From NCBI GenBank assembly GCA_945901045.1, contig CAMDKK010000006.1, positions 45,846 through 109,845 on the forward strand: DNA of 64,000 nucleotides, written 5' to 3'. Below are positions 55,528-64,000 of the stretch, piece by piece (position 1 is the stretch's first letter; every line of letters begins with the position of its first letter). The DNA is from Limnohabitans sp. Rim8 (GTDB taxonomy: Bacteria; Pseudomonadota; Gammaproteobacteria; Burkholderiales; Burkholderiaceae_C). Both the position numbers and the translations under genes were made by a program. Under the pieces are notes generated by a model. That model saw nothing but the letters and a program-made list of their open reading frames with translations, did not search any database and was not told the DNA's origin.

Positions 55528-57210
55528 ATGAAGTTTGGCAAAAAAATGCGTGTCGTTGTGCTGGCAGCGACACTTTTGTTTGGCGCTTCTGCGCACTTGC
55601 AAGCTGCCACCGATCTGCCCCTCAAGGCGGGCTGTGAAAACTTGAGCGGATGGGTGCTGCCGGCGCAAGTGACCAGCCTCCCAAGCGGTCCTGTTCGCAT
55701 TGCTTCGGCCAACAGGGTTGCTGCAAGCTCGGCCACTGTGTCTGAGCGCGGACCGACACCTGCGGCAAGATTCAGTCCTGCTTTGCCTGAATTTTGCCGT
55801 GTGCTGGGTGCTATCGACCCTGTTGATCCCAAGGCGCCGCAGATTCAATTTCAGATCAATCTGCCTTTGAAATGGAATGGTCGCTCCGTGCAATACGGGG
55901 GCGGTGGTTTCAATGGGGTATTGATCAATGCCTTGGCCATGCTGCCTGCTGCGCCGTTTGACCAACCTGTGCCATTGAGTCAGGGTTATGTCACCTATGG
56001 CACCGATTCGGGACACCAAAATCAAGCAGGGCAGCCACCGCAAGTCTTTGCATTGAATGATGAAGCTTTGCTCAACTTTGCGCATGCCTCTTACAAGAAA
56101 GTGCGTGATGTGGCGGTGGAGGTCATGAAGCGCAGCTACGGACAAGGGCCTGAAAAGCTCTACTTCTTTGGCAGTTCGGAAGGGGGCCGAGAAGGCTTGA
56201 CCATGGCGCAGCGTTACCCACAGGATTTTGACGGCATCTTCAGCCGTGTCCCCGTCATTCATTGGACAGGACTTCAACACACGGGCTTGCGCGATGGCAT
56301 GGCCCTGATGAATGGCGGGTGGCTGCCCCCCGCCCAAGTTCAACTGGTTGGTAAGGCCGTGCTGGCAGCGTGTGACGCTGCCGACGGATTGGTTGATGGC
56401 ATTGTTTCCGACCCCGTGGGATGCCGCCAGCGCTTTGATGTGCGCAAGTTGCAATGTGAAAGTGCGGCTGCCGATACGTGTTTGACGGCGCTGCAAGTCA
56501 AGGCGGTACAGACCTTGAATGCGCCCTTGCGCTTGGATGTTGAATTGGCCAACGGCTTGACAGAATACCCTGGCCGTGGACCCAGCGGTGAAGCCCTGGC
56601 GGCTTTGGGTCCTACCGGTGGCTGGATGGCTTGGTGGACCGGTGCCACCGCACCGTCATTGCCCCCGCAGCCGAGTAACGGCATTGGCTGGTTTTACGGT
56701 GCAGGTGCCATCCAGTATTTTTATGCCCGCAACCCGAGTCTGGATGTTGGCACCTACCAAATGCGAGACCATGCTGCACGGGTCAAAGAAATTTCGGCAT
56801 TGATGGATTCGACCCATCCTGACTTGTCTGCATTTCACGCGCGGGGAGGCAAGTTGATCATGATGGAAAACATGGCCGACTATGCCCAGAGTCCTTATGC
56901 AGGTATTGGTTATTACGAGTCTGTGATCCAAAAAATGGGGGCTGACACATCGGCTACTTTCATCCGCTTGTACACCGCCCCCAGTGTGGACCACGTGGGC
57001 TCTGGTGCACCGGCCAATGTCGATATGCTGGGCGCCTTGAGTGATTGGGTCGAGCGGGGAAGGGCGCCCGGTACGCTGGAATTGCTGGAGCAATCGGTTA
57101 GCTTGCCGGTTCAAATGCTGCGTGCCCGCCCGCTGTGTCAGTGGCCCTTGGTGCCCCGTTATCAAAGTGGCGATGTCAACAACGCGGCCAGCTTCAAGTG
57201 CTCGCCATAA
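55528..57210 (+). CDS. Tannase/feruloyl-esterase family hydrolase, secreted
   Basis: The 560-residue product has a signal peptide (MKFGKKMRVVVLAATLLFG to LQAA) and the tannase fold: LKWNGRSVQYGGGGFNGVL, YGTDSGHQ, nucleophile Ser217 in YFFGSSEGGREG, and a catalytic histidine at about 489 in VDHVGSG. Family members hydrolyse gallate, ferulate or terephthalate monoesters. Here both cysteines that flank the Ser and His in the usual CS-D-HC motif are replaced (Ser and Val). Its place among ligI and ligAB suggests it frees protocatechuate or a precursor from an ester in the periplasm. The ATG at 55528 sits 9 bases after GGAG. Confidence 0.85.
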   Translation: MKFGKKMRVVVLAATLLFGASAHLQAATDLPLKAGCENLSGWVLPAQVTSLPSGPVRIASANRVAASSATVSERGPTPAARFSPALPEFCRVLGAIDPVDPKAPQIQFQINLPLKWNGRSVQYGGGGFNGVLINALAMLPAAPFDQPVPLSQGYVTYGTDSGHQNQAGQPPQVFALNDEALLNFAHASYKKVRDVAVEVMKRSYGQGPEKLYFFGSSEGGREGLTMAQRYPQDFDGIFSRVPVIHWTGLQHTGLRDGMALMNGGWLPPAQVQLVGKAVLAACDAADGLVDGIVSDPVGCRQRFDVRKLQCESAAADTCLTALQVKAVQTLNAPLRLDVELANGLTEYPGRGPSGEALAALGPTGGWMAWWTGATAPSLPPQPSNGIGWFYGAGAIQYFYARNPSLDVGTYQMRDHAARVKEISALMDSTHPDLSAFHARGGKLIMMENMADYAQSPYAGIGYYESVIQKMGADTSATFIRLYTAPSVDHVGSGAPANVDMLGALSDWVERGRAPGTLELLEQSVSLPVQMLRARPLCQWPLVPRYQSGDVNNAASFKCSP

Positions 57211-57220
57211 AGGAAAAAAT

Positions 57221-58563
<1,343 letters not shown>

Positions 58564-58567
58564 ACCC

Positions 58568-58676
58568 GTAGGAGCCTGCTTGCTGGCGATGGGCTGAACC
58601 CTTAGGAGCCAGCCTGCTGGCGATGGGTTTGTGGTTTATAAACCATCACAAACATCGCTTGCAGGCAAGATCCTAG
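58568..58676. repeat. REP-like repeat cluster between ligB and ligC
   Basis: Two direct copies lie at 58568-58592 (GTAGGAGCC then GCTGGCGATGG) and 58602-58626 (TTAGGAGCC then GCTGGCGATGG). A third, more diverged copy lies in inverted orientation at 58652-58676. The centre is a perfect palindrome GGTTTATAAACC at 58633-58644, flanked by GTTTGTG and CACAAAC. Copies two and three can pair over about 40 bases. The core resembles the GTAGGAGC...GCTGGCGATG REP units known from pseudomonads. Its place inside an operon may affect mRNA stability. Confidence 0.75.
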
Positions 58677-58699
58677 ACCACAAATTTTTGGAGAACGAC

Positions 58700-59653
58700 A
58701 TGAGCAAAACCATCAAAGTCGCCCTGGCGGGCGCGGGTGCCTTTGGCATCAAGCATCTGGACGGCATCCAGAATATCGACGGCGTTGAAGTGGTCTCTTT
58801 GGTGGGACGCGAACTCGCCAAAACCCAAGAAGTGGCGGTCAAATACGGCATTCACCACGTCACGACGAATTTGGCCGACAGCCTGGCCTTGCCTGACGTG
58901 GATGCCGTGATTTTGTGCACGCCTACGCAAATGCACGCCTCGCAAAGTCTGGCTTGTTTGCAGGCGGGCAAGCACGTTCAGGTGGAAATCCCATTGGCTG
59001 ACAGCTGGAAGGACGCGGATGAAGTTGTGCGCCTTGCGCAACAAAAAAGTTTGGTGGCCATGTGCGGTCACACCCGCCGTTTCAACCCCAGCCACCAGTG
59101 GGTCCACCAGAAAATCAAGGCCGGTGAGTTCAACATCCAGCAGCTGGATGTGCAAACCTACTTTTTCCGCCGCACCAACATGAACGCCCTAGGCCAGGCC
59201 CGCAGCTGGACCGATCACCTGCTGTGGCACCACGCTGCCCACACGGTCGATCTGTTTGCTTACCAATGCGGCAGCCCGATCGTGAAAGCCAATGCTGTTC
59301 AAGGCCCGATCCACCCCGCGCTGGGCATCGCGATGGACATGAGCATCCAGTTGCAAGCCGCCAACGGCGCGATCTGCACCTTGAGCCTGTCGTTCAACAA
59401 CGACGGCCCTTTGGGCACGTATTTCCGCTACATCGGCGACACCGGCACCTACCTGGCCCGTTACGACGATCTGTATACCGGCAAGGAAGAACAGATCGAT
59501 GTGTCCAAAGTCGACGTGTCGATGAATGGCATTGAACTGCAAGACCGTGAATTTTTTGCAGCAATCACAGAAGGCCGTGAACCCAACAGCTCGGTGGCGC
59601 AAGTTTTGCCTTGTTATAAAGTGCTGCACGATCTGGAGCAGCAACTGGCCTGA
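58700..59653 (+). CDS. ligC: 4-Carboxy-2-hydroxymuconate-6-semialdehyde dehydrogenase
   Basis: The 317-residue protein is of the Gfo/Idh/MocA fold with the NAD(P) motif VALAGAGAFGIKHLDGIQ, ILCTPTQMHASQSLACLQAG and KHVQVEIPLADS, then MCGHTRRFNPSHQWVHQKI and TDHLLWHHAAHTVDLFAYQ. It oxidises the ring-cleavage product to 2-pyrone-4,6-dicarboxylate, the LigI substrate. Length matches LigC (315). The ATG at 58700 follows TTGGAGA. It is separated from ligB by the repeat cluster. Confidence 0.95.
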   Translation: MSKTIKVALAGAGAFGIKHLDGIQNIDGVEVVSLVGRELAKTQEVAVKYGIHHVTTNLADSLALPDVDAVILCTPTQMHASQSLACLQAGKHVQVEIPLADSWKDADEVVRLAQQKSLVAMCGHTRRFNPSHQWVHQKIKAGEFNIQQLDVQTYFFRRTNMNALGQARSWTDHLLWHHAAHTVDLFAYQCGSPIVKANAVQGPIHPALGIAMDMSIQLQAANGAICTLSLSFNNDGPLGTYFRYIGDTGTYLARYDDLYTGKEEQIDVSKVDVSMNGIELQDREFFAAITEGREPNSSVAQVLPCYKVLHDLEQQLA

Positions 59654-59741
59654 GGCCCTGCAACGGTCAAGTCTGACATTCAGACGCAGTCAGAGCACAT
59701 GAAGATAAGATCGCAGTCTTGTTTACGCGAATCTTTTCTTC

Positions 59742-60569
59742 ATGACCGACCGTTACGCCGTCATCGGCAACCCCATAGAGCAAAGCAAGTCGCCGCTCAT
59801 CCACACCGCCTTTGCCCAGGTCACCGGGCAAGACATTGTTTACAGCAAGGTCCTCAGCCCTTTGGGTGACTTTGCTCTTACTGTGGACTCCTTTCGTGCT
59901 GCCGGCGGACGGGGCATGAACGTGACGGCGCCTTTTAAACTCGATGCTTTTGCTTATGCGACCGATTTGGCCCCCAGCGCGCAGCTGGCCGGCGCCGTCA
60001 ATGCGATGAAGTTCGAGGGCGACAGGGTGTATGCCGAAAACTTCGATGGCGTCGGCTGGGTGCGTGATGTGGTGCACAACCTGTCGAGTCCCTTGAAAGG
60101 GCGTCGCATCTTGATTTTGGGTGCTGGTGGCGCGACGCGAGGGGCCTTGCTGCCTCTTGTGGACCAAGAGCCCGCCCTGGTGGTGATCGTCAACCGCACG
60201 GTGGCCAAAGCGCAGGCCTTGAGCGTTTTGGCGCAACAGCACTGCCGCTTCCCGGTGCAGGCCATGGACTACAGCGACTTGCAAGACTTGGCCTTTGACG
60301 TGGTGCTGAACGCCACTTCCGCGAGTTTTGCGTCGGAGTTACCGCCCTTGACGACTGCCGCCTTTGCGCCAGGATGCCTGGCCTATGAAATGGCCTATGG
60401 CAAGGGCCTCACGCCCTTCTTGAAACTGGCGCAACAAGCCGGTGTGACGCATTTGGCCGATGGTGTGGGCATGCTGGCCGAGCAAGCGGCCGAAGCTTTT
60501 GCTTGGTGGCGCGGGGTGCGACCGGATACTGCTGCGGTGATTGCGCAACTGACCATTCCTTTGGTTTGA
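59742..60569 (+). CDS. aroE: Shikimate/quinate dehydrogenase family protein (AroE-like)
   Basis: The 275-residue protein has the shikimate site YAVIGNPIEQSKSPLIH, catalytic Lys in NVTAPFKLDAFA, the NADP loop LILGAGGATRGALLPLV and GMLAEQAAEAFAWW at the C-terminus. The usual NTDG is NFDG here. The enzyme interconverts shikimate (or quinate) with 3-dehydro forms. Placement 88 bases after ligC and before a TetR/TRAP unit suggests a catabolic role feeding 3-dehydroshikimate towards protocatechuate, though it could be the biosynthetic enzyme. A dehydroshikimate dehydratase is not in the window. Confidence 0.9.
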   Translation: MTDRYAVIGNPIEQSKSPLIHTAFAQVTGQDIVYSKVLSPLGDFALTVDSFRAAGGRGMNVTAPFKLDAFAYATDLAPSAQLAGAVNAMKFEGDRVYAENFDGVGWVRDVVHNLSSPLKGRRILILGAGGATRGALLPLVDQEPALVVIVNRTVAKAQALSVLAQQHCRFPVQAMDYSDLQDLAFDVVLNATSASFASELPPLTTAAFAPGCLAYEMAYGKGLTPFLKLAQQAGVTHLADGVGMLAEQAAEAFAWWRGVRPDTAAVIAQLTIPLV

Positions 60570-60602
60570 AACTCAGCAAGACATGCGATCTATACTTGCC
60601 AA

Positions 60603-61292
60603 ATGAACCAATTGGTACATTTTGCAAATAACAAAGCTGAGACAGAAGCAGGCAAGGAGTCGGGGCGCACCAATGACCCGGCCCGTACCATGGCTGAAAT
60701 CCTGGCTGTGGCCACGCACGAGTTTGCCGACAAAGGCCTGAGCGGGGCCCGCATTGACGAGATTGCAGCGGCCACGCGCACCAGCAAGCGCATGATCTAT
60801 TACTACTTCGGCAGCAAGGATGGCCTTTACCTTGCGGTGCTCGAAGAAGCTTACAAGCGCATGCGTGCGATCGAAGCTGATTTGCAGTTGGATGACTTGG
60901 CGCCTGTGGCTGCATTGCGCAAACTGGTCGAGTTCACCTATGACCATCATCGCGACAACGAGGACTTCATTCGCCTGGTGATGAACGAGAACATCCAGCG
61001 CGGTGACTACTTGCGCCAGAGCAAGAACATCCAGGCCTTGAACTCCAACGCGATTGAGTCGGTACGGGCCGTTTATGAGCGAGGTGTGTTGCAGGGCGTT
61101 TTCAGGGCAGGACTGGACCCGGTGGACATCCACTCGGCGATTTCAGCGTTCACGTTCTTCAACGTCTCTAACCGGCACACTTTTGGCGTGATTTTCAAAG
61201 ACCGCGCCAGCTTGGGTAAAGCTGAAACCTTGCAGCGTGAGCATGTGGTCGAGTTGATCCTGCGCTTTGTGAGTCATTCGATAAAGGCATAA
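60603..61292 (+). CDS. TetR-family transcriptional regulator
   Basis: The 229-residue protein has a disordered start of about 25 residues and then the TetR helix-turn-helix ILAVATHEFADKGLSGARID, EIAAATRTSKRMIYYYFGSK. The ligand domain follows, with a TetR_C-like helix set. The ATG at 60603 has no ribosome site and lies only 6 bases after a TATACT box (60591-60596, TTGAAA at 60566-60571), so the mRNA may be leaderless. A shared motif overlaps its first codons. It probably represses itself and the TRAP genes downstream. Confidence 0.9.
   Translation: MNQLVHFANNKAETEAGKESGRTNDPARTMAEILAVATHEFADKGLSGARIDEIAAATRTSKRMIYYYFGSKDGLYLAVLEEAYKRMRAIEADLQLDDLAPVAALRKLVEFTYDHHRDNEDFIRLVMNENIQRGDYLRQSKNIQALNSNAIESVRAVYERGVLQGVFRAGLDPVDIHSAISAFTFFNVSNRHTFGVIFKDRASLGKAETLQREHVVELILRFVSHSIKA
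60606..60621. promoter_or_regulatory. Candidate TetR operator at the regulator gene start
   Basis: AACCAATTGGTACATT overlaps codons 2-7 of the TetR gene, just downstream of its likely promoter. It matches the site before dctQ at 14 of 16 positions. The first part, ACCAATTGGT, is a perfect 10-bp palindrome. Confidence 0.55.
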
Positions 61293-61348
61293 CAGCTAGC
61301 GCCTTCAGGGCTTTTAGACCAAGGGTAAACACTTATTCTTTTAAAACT

Positions 61349-61364
61349 AACCAGTTCGTACATT
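61349..61364. promoter_or_regulatory. Candidate TetR operator upstream of the TRAP transporter genes
   Basis: AACCAGTTCGTACATT lies 24 bases before the dctQ start and matches the motif at 60606-60621 at 14 of 16 positions. Its location in the TetR-dctQ gap fits repression of the transporter. Confidence 0.55.
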
Positions 61365-61388
61365 ATCGGATGAATGCCAGGAGCCAGC

Positions 61389-61928
61389 ATGTTGAAGCAA
61401 ATCATTGACGGTTATTGTCGACTACTCAGCTTGTTCACGGCAGGCAGTCTGGCCGTCATGGTGGTCTTGGTGTTTGGCAACGTGGTCATGCGCTATGGGT
61501 TCAATTCCGGCATCACCATGTCCGAGGAGTTATCCCGCTGGTTGTTTGTCTGGCTGACATTCATGGGTGCGATTGTGGCCATGAAAGACGGGGCGCATTT
61601 GGGCTCGGACACCCTGGTGTCGCGCTTGCCTTTGAAGGGCAAAAAAATATTTTTTGTCACGGGCCATGTGCTGATGCTGTTGGTTTGTTGGCTGTTGTTC
61701 AAGGGCTCCTACGACCAAACCCTCATCAATTGGGACACCACCAGCGCCGTGATGGAAGTGTCTATGGCCATTTTTTACGCCTGCGGCATGGTGGCTGCAG
61801 TCTCTATCGCGGTTATTTTGCTGAACAAACTGTGGCGATTGGTGACCGGCAATTTGTCAGAGCAAGAGTTGATCGGTGTGCGCGAATCGGAAGAAGAGCC
61901 GGTCGATGTGCCTGCACCTTTGAAATAA
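61389..61928 (+). CDS. dctQ: TRAP transporter small permease DctQ
   Basis: The 179-residue membrane protein has four hydrophobic segments (about residues 13-35, 50-70, 88-108 and 125-150). It also shows the family pattern FGNVVMRYGFNSGITMSEEL, SRWLFVWLTFMGAIVAMKDG and HLGSD. It partners the large permease in sodium-driven uptake of carboxylates. The ATG at 61389 follows CAGGAG and is preferred over the one at 61374. dctM starts 15 bases after its stop. Confidence 0.93.
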   Translation: MLKQIIDGYCRLLSLFTAGSLAVMVVLVFGNVVMRYGFNSGITMSEELSRWLFVWLTFMGAIVAMKDGAHLGSDTLVSRLPLKGKKIFFVTGHVLMLLVCWLLFKGSYDQTLINWDTTSAVMEVSMAIFYACGMVAAVSIAVILLNKLWRLVTGNLSEQELIGVRESEEEPVDVPAPLK

Positions 61929-61943
61929 GAAGAAAGAACCACC

Positions 61944-63221
61944 GTGACCATCGCCGTTTTCTTGGGGTCATTGCTCGCTGCCATGGCGCTGGGTATTCCT
62001 ATCGCATTTTCTTTGTTGCTGTGTGGCGTGGCCCTCATGTGGCACATGGACATGTTTGATGCGCAGATCCTGGCGCAAAACCTGATCGAAGGAGCCAACA
62101 GCTTTCCCTTGTTGGCAGTGCCGTTTTTCATGTTGGCCGGTGAAATCATGAACACCGGCGGCTTGTCCCGCCGCATCGTGGACTTTGCCATGGCGCTGGT
62201 GGGGCACATCCGGGGCGGCCTGGGTTATGTGACCATCGTCGCCGCTTGCTTGTTGTCCGCTTTGTCGGGCTCTGCTGTGGCCGATGCTGCAGCCTTGACC
62301 GCGCTGCTCTTGCCCATGATGGTCAAGGCCGGTCACGACAAAGCCCGCAGTGGGGGGTTGATCGCGGCCTGTGGCGTGATCGGCCCGATCATTCCACCCT
62401 CGATTGGTTTTGTGATCTTTGGCGTCGCCGCCAACGTGTCCATCAGCAAGTTGTTTCTGGCCGGCATTTTTCCGGGCCTTGTGCTCAGCGCGGGCTTGTG
62501 GATCACCTGGGGCTGGCTCACACGCAAAGAACAGTTGACCCCGCCGCCGCGTCAGCCCCTGTCTGAAATCATGGCCGCCTTGCGCCGTGCCACTTGGGCT
62601 TTGATGCTGCCGGTGATCATTTTGGTGGGCCTGCGCATGGGTGTATTCACGCCCACCGAGGCCGCGGTGGTGGCCGCCGTGTATGCCTTGTTTGTGGCCG
62701 GGGTGGTCTACCGCGAACTGAGCTGGCGGCAGCTGTTTGACGTCTTTCAGGCGGCGGCCAAAACAAGCTCGGTGGTGATGTTTTTGGTGGCAGCGGCCAT
62801 GGTGTCGGCTTGGTTGATCACCGTGGCCAATCTGCCACAACAAGTGATAACGCTTTTGGAGCCCTTGCTGAGCAGCCCGACTTTGCTGATGTTGGCCATC
62901 ATGGTTTTGTGCATGGTGGTGGGTACGGCCATGGACATGACGCCCACGATTCTGATCCTGACACCGGTCCTGATGCCCTTGGTCAAAGCTGCGGGCATTG
63001 ATCCGGTTTACTTTGGCGTGATGTTCATCATCAACAACTCCATTGGCTTGGTCACGCCGCCCGTGGGCACGGTGCTCAACGTGGTGGCCGGTGTCGGTCG
63101 CATGCGCATGGACGATGTGACGCGCGGCGTCATGCCTTTCATGGCGGTTCAGTTTGTGGTGATGTTCCTGATGGTCCTGTTCCCGCAAATCGTGATGGTG
63201 CCGGCGCGCTGGTTCTATTGA
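61944..63221 (+). CDS. dctM: TRAP transporter large permease DctM
   Basis: The 425-residue polytopic protein has DctM motifs NSFPLLAVPFFMLAGEIMNT, SALSGSAVADAAALTALLLP, GVIGPIIPPSIGFVIFG and NNSIGLVTPPVGTVLNV. About a dozen hydrophobic segments are visible. It is the ion-coupled channel of the TRAP system. The start is GTG at 61944. A hairpin separates it from the receptor gene, which follows after 79 bases. Confidence 0.95.
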   Translation: MTIAVFLGSLLAAMALGIPIAFSLLLCGVALMWHMDMFDAQILAQNLIEGANSFPLLAVPFFMLAGEIMNTGGLSRRIVDFAMALVGHIRGGLGYVTIVAACLLSALSGSAVADAAALTALLLPMMVKAGHDKARSGGLIAACGVIGPIIPPSIGFVIFGVAANVSISKLFLAGIFPGLVLSAGLWITWGWLTRKEQLTPPPRQPLSEIMAALRRATWALMLPVIILVGLRMGVFTPTEAAVVAAVYALFVAGVVYRELSWRQLFDVFQAAAKTSSVVMFLVAAAMVSAWLITVANLPQQVITLLEPLLSSPTLLMLAIMVLCMVVGTAMDMTPTILILTPVLMPLVKAAGIDPVYFGVMFIINNSIGLVTPPVGTVLNVVAGVGRMRMDDVTRGVMPFMAVQFVVMFLMVLFPQIVMVPARWFY

Positions 63222-63228
63222 TTTTTTT

Positions 63229-63261
63229 CTTGGGGTCTGATCGGGTACGCCTGACCCCAAG
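63229..63261. other. Intercistronic hairpin between dctM and dctP
   Basis: CTTGGGGTC (63229-63237) pairs exactly with GACCCCAAG (63253-63261) across 15 bases. The T-run precedes the hairpin on the plus strand, so it is not an ordinary terminator. It may protect or process the mRNA so that the receptor is made in excess, as is common for binding-protein genes. Confidence 0.55.
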
Positions 63262-63300
63262 CTCATGCTTGCGTACGTCCTTTACTTTTGGAGACAACTC

Positions 63301-64000
63301 ATGAAACGTGTATTCATCAAGACTTTGATGGCGATGGTCGCTTTGGCCGCCGCTGGGGTGGCGTCGGCGCAAGACAAAACCATCAAGTTCGCCAACCAAA
63401 ACGCGGCGGGTCACCCGATCGTTTTAGGTATGGAGAAATTCAAAGAAATCGTCGAGAAAAACTCGGGTGGCAAGATCAAAGTTAACGTGTTCCCCGGCGG
63501 CGCATTGGGCAGCGACCAGGCCAATGTGTCCGCCATTCAAGGCGGTACGCTCGAAATGGCGTCGATGAACTCGGGCATCTTTGCCGCACAGGTCAAAGAA
63601 TTTGCCATTTTCGATTTCCCCTTCATGTTCGGCTCGGGCAAGGAAGCGGACGCGGTGGTGGACGGTGCTTTTGGCAAGAAGCTGCACGCCAAGCTGGAAG
63701 AAAAGGGCCTGATCGGTCTGGGCTACTACGAGCTGGGTTTTCGCAACATCACCAACAGCAAGCGCCCGATCAACAAACTGGAAGACCTGGAAGGCCTCAA
63801 ATTACGCGTGATCCCCAACCCGATCAACGTGGACTGGGTCAAGGCCCTGGGCGCCAACCCCACTCCGCTGCCATTTCCTGAGTTGTACGCTGCGCTGGAC
63901 CAAAAAGCCGTGGACGGCCAAGAAAACCCTGTGGCCACCATCAACGGCGCCAAGTTGTACGAAGTGCAAAAGCACCTGGCCCTGACGGGTCACCAGTACA
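63301..64000 (+). CDS. dctP: TRAP transporter substrate-binding protein DctP (partial, 3' end beyond window)
   Basis: The visible 233 residues begin with a signal peptide (MKRVFIKTLMAMVALAAAG to VASAQ), then KTIKFANQNAAGHPIVLGME and FKEIVEKNSGGKIKVNVFPG. Further family motifs are GALGSD, FAIFDFPFMF, GYYELGFRNITNSKRPI and GLKLRVIPNPI with the conserved carboxylate-binding arginine. About 100 residues are cut off by the window edge. It supplies the DctQM permease; the lig operon upstream suggests an aromatic or hydroaromatic acid as ligand. Confidence 0.95.
   Translation, partial: MKRVFIKTLMAMVALAAAGVASAQDKTIKFANQNAAGHPIVLGMEKFKEIVEKNSGGKIKVNVFPGGALGSDQANVSAIQGGTLEMASMNSGIFAAQVKEFAIFDFPFMFGSGKEADAVVDGAFGKKLHAKLEEKGLIGLGYYELGFRNITNSKRPINKLEDLEGLKLRVIPNPINVDWVKALGANPTPLPFPELYAALDQKAVDGQENPVATINGAKLYEVQKHLALTGHQY

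Noticed and set aside
63229-63261. Hairpin between dctM and dctP considered as a terminator
   Set aside because: The T-run precedes the stem on the plus strand, and a run of A follows it on the minus strand, so neither direction has a terminator layout.
61968-63266. A 432-codon minus-strand open frame
   Set aside because: It is the antisense of dctM, extremely rich in His, Gln and Arg, with no recognisable domain.

Overview
The window looks like chromosome from a betaproteobacterium of the order Burkholderiales, most likely a freshwater Comamonadaceae such as a Limnohabitans, Rhodoferax or Polaromonas relative. The basis is the many Bug-type (TctC) solute receptors without permeases, the protocatechuate 4,5-cleavage operon in lig/pmd style, and the general protein flavour. 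This is inference from gene content; no 16S gene or other strong marker is present. I see no rRNA, tRNA, CRISPR array, intact insertion sequence or phage gene.

Layout. 1-8184: a fadH-like 2,4-dienoyl-CoA reductase cut by the window edge and coupled to an SGNH lipoprotein, then alkB alkane hydroxylase with an unusual SDR, an MFS exporter and a secreted PQQ-type sugar dehydrogenase. 8251-14902: divergent catabolic operons (MDR reductase, ACMSD-like amidohydrolase, SRPBCC protein and Bug receptor on the minus strand; acyl-CoA ligase and Fe-type alcohol dehydrogenase on the plus strand). 14917-19429: IlvD-type dehydratase, SDR and alpha/beta hydrolase with 4-bp overlaps, opposite DUF1330 and VOC genes. 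19460-25741: Bug receptor, CoA transferase, LivJ-type receptor, GST, quinone reductase and a secreted methyltransferase-like protein. 25922-31904: a minus-strand operon of TauD-type dioxygenase, two Bug receptors, amidohydrolase, D-2-hydroxyacid dehydrogenase and class II aldolase. 32045-40082: an IS3-type remnant, a Rieske ring-hydroxylating oxygenase with a divergent LysR regulator, and a complete LivFGMHJ ABC importer. 40195-44740: a decay zone with four gene remnants around an IclR/acyl-CoA dehydrogenase/Bug unit. 44747-51073: enoyl-CoA hydratase, small conserved genes, ridA, comEC and a CBS-domain protein with a clear terminator.

51221-59653 is a nearly complete protocatechuate 4,5-cleavage operon (LysR; ligJ, ligK, a deleted Bug gene, ligI, a tannase/feruloyl-esterase-like gene, ligA, ligB, ligC). 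It is followed by an aroE paralogue, a TetR regulator and a TRAP transporter (dctQMP, dctP running off the right edge). Together these could import an aromatic or hydroaromatic acid, release or form protocatechuate, and cleave it to pyruvate and oxaloacetate.

The most useful non-obvious signals are: a 16-bp motif shared by the TetR gene start and the TRAP promoter region; perfect dyads at 41781-41799 (IclR), 50082-50108 and 3371-3386; an inverted REP-like cluster between ligB and ligC; a chimeric deletion junction joining a Bug gene to a DUF1214-type gene; and a tannase-family enzyme that lacks both cysteines of the family's CS-D-HC motif.
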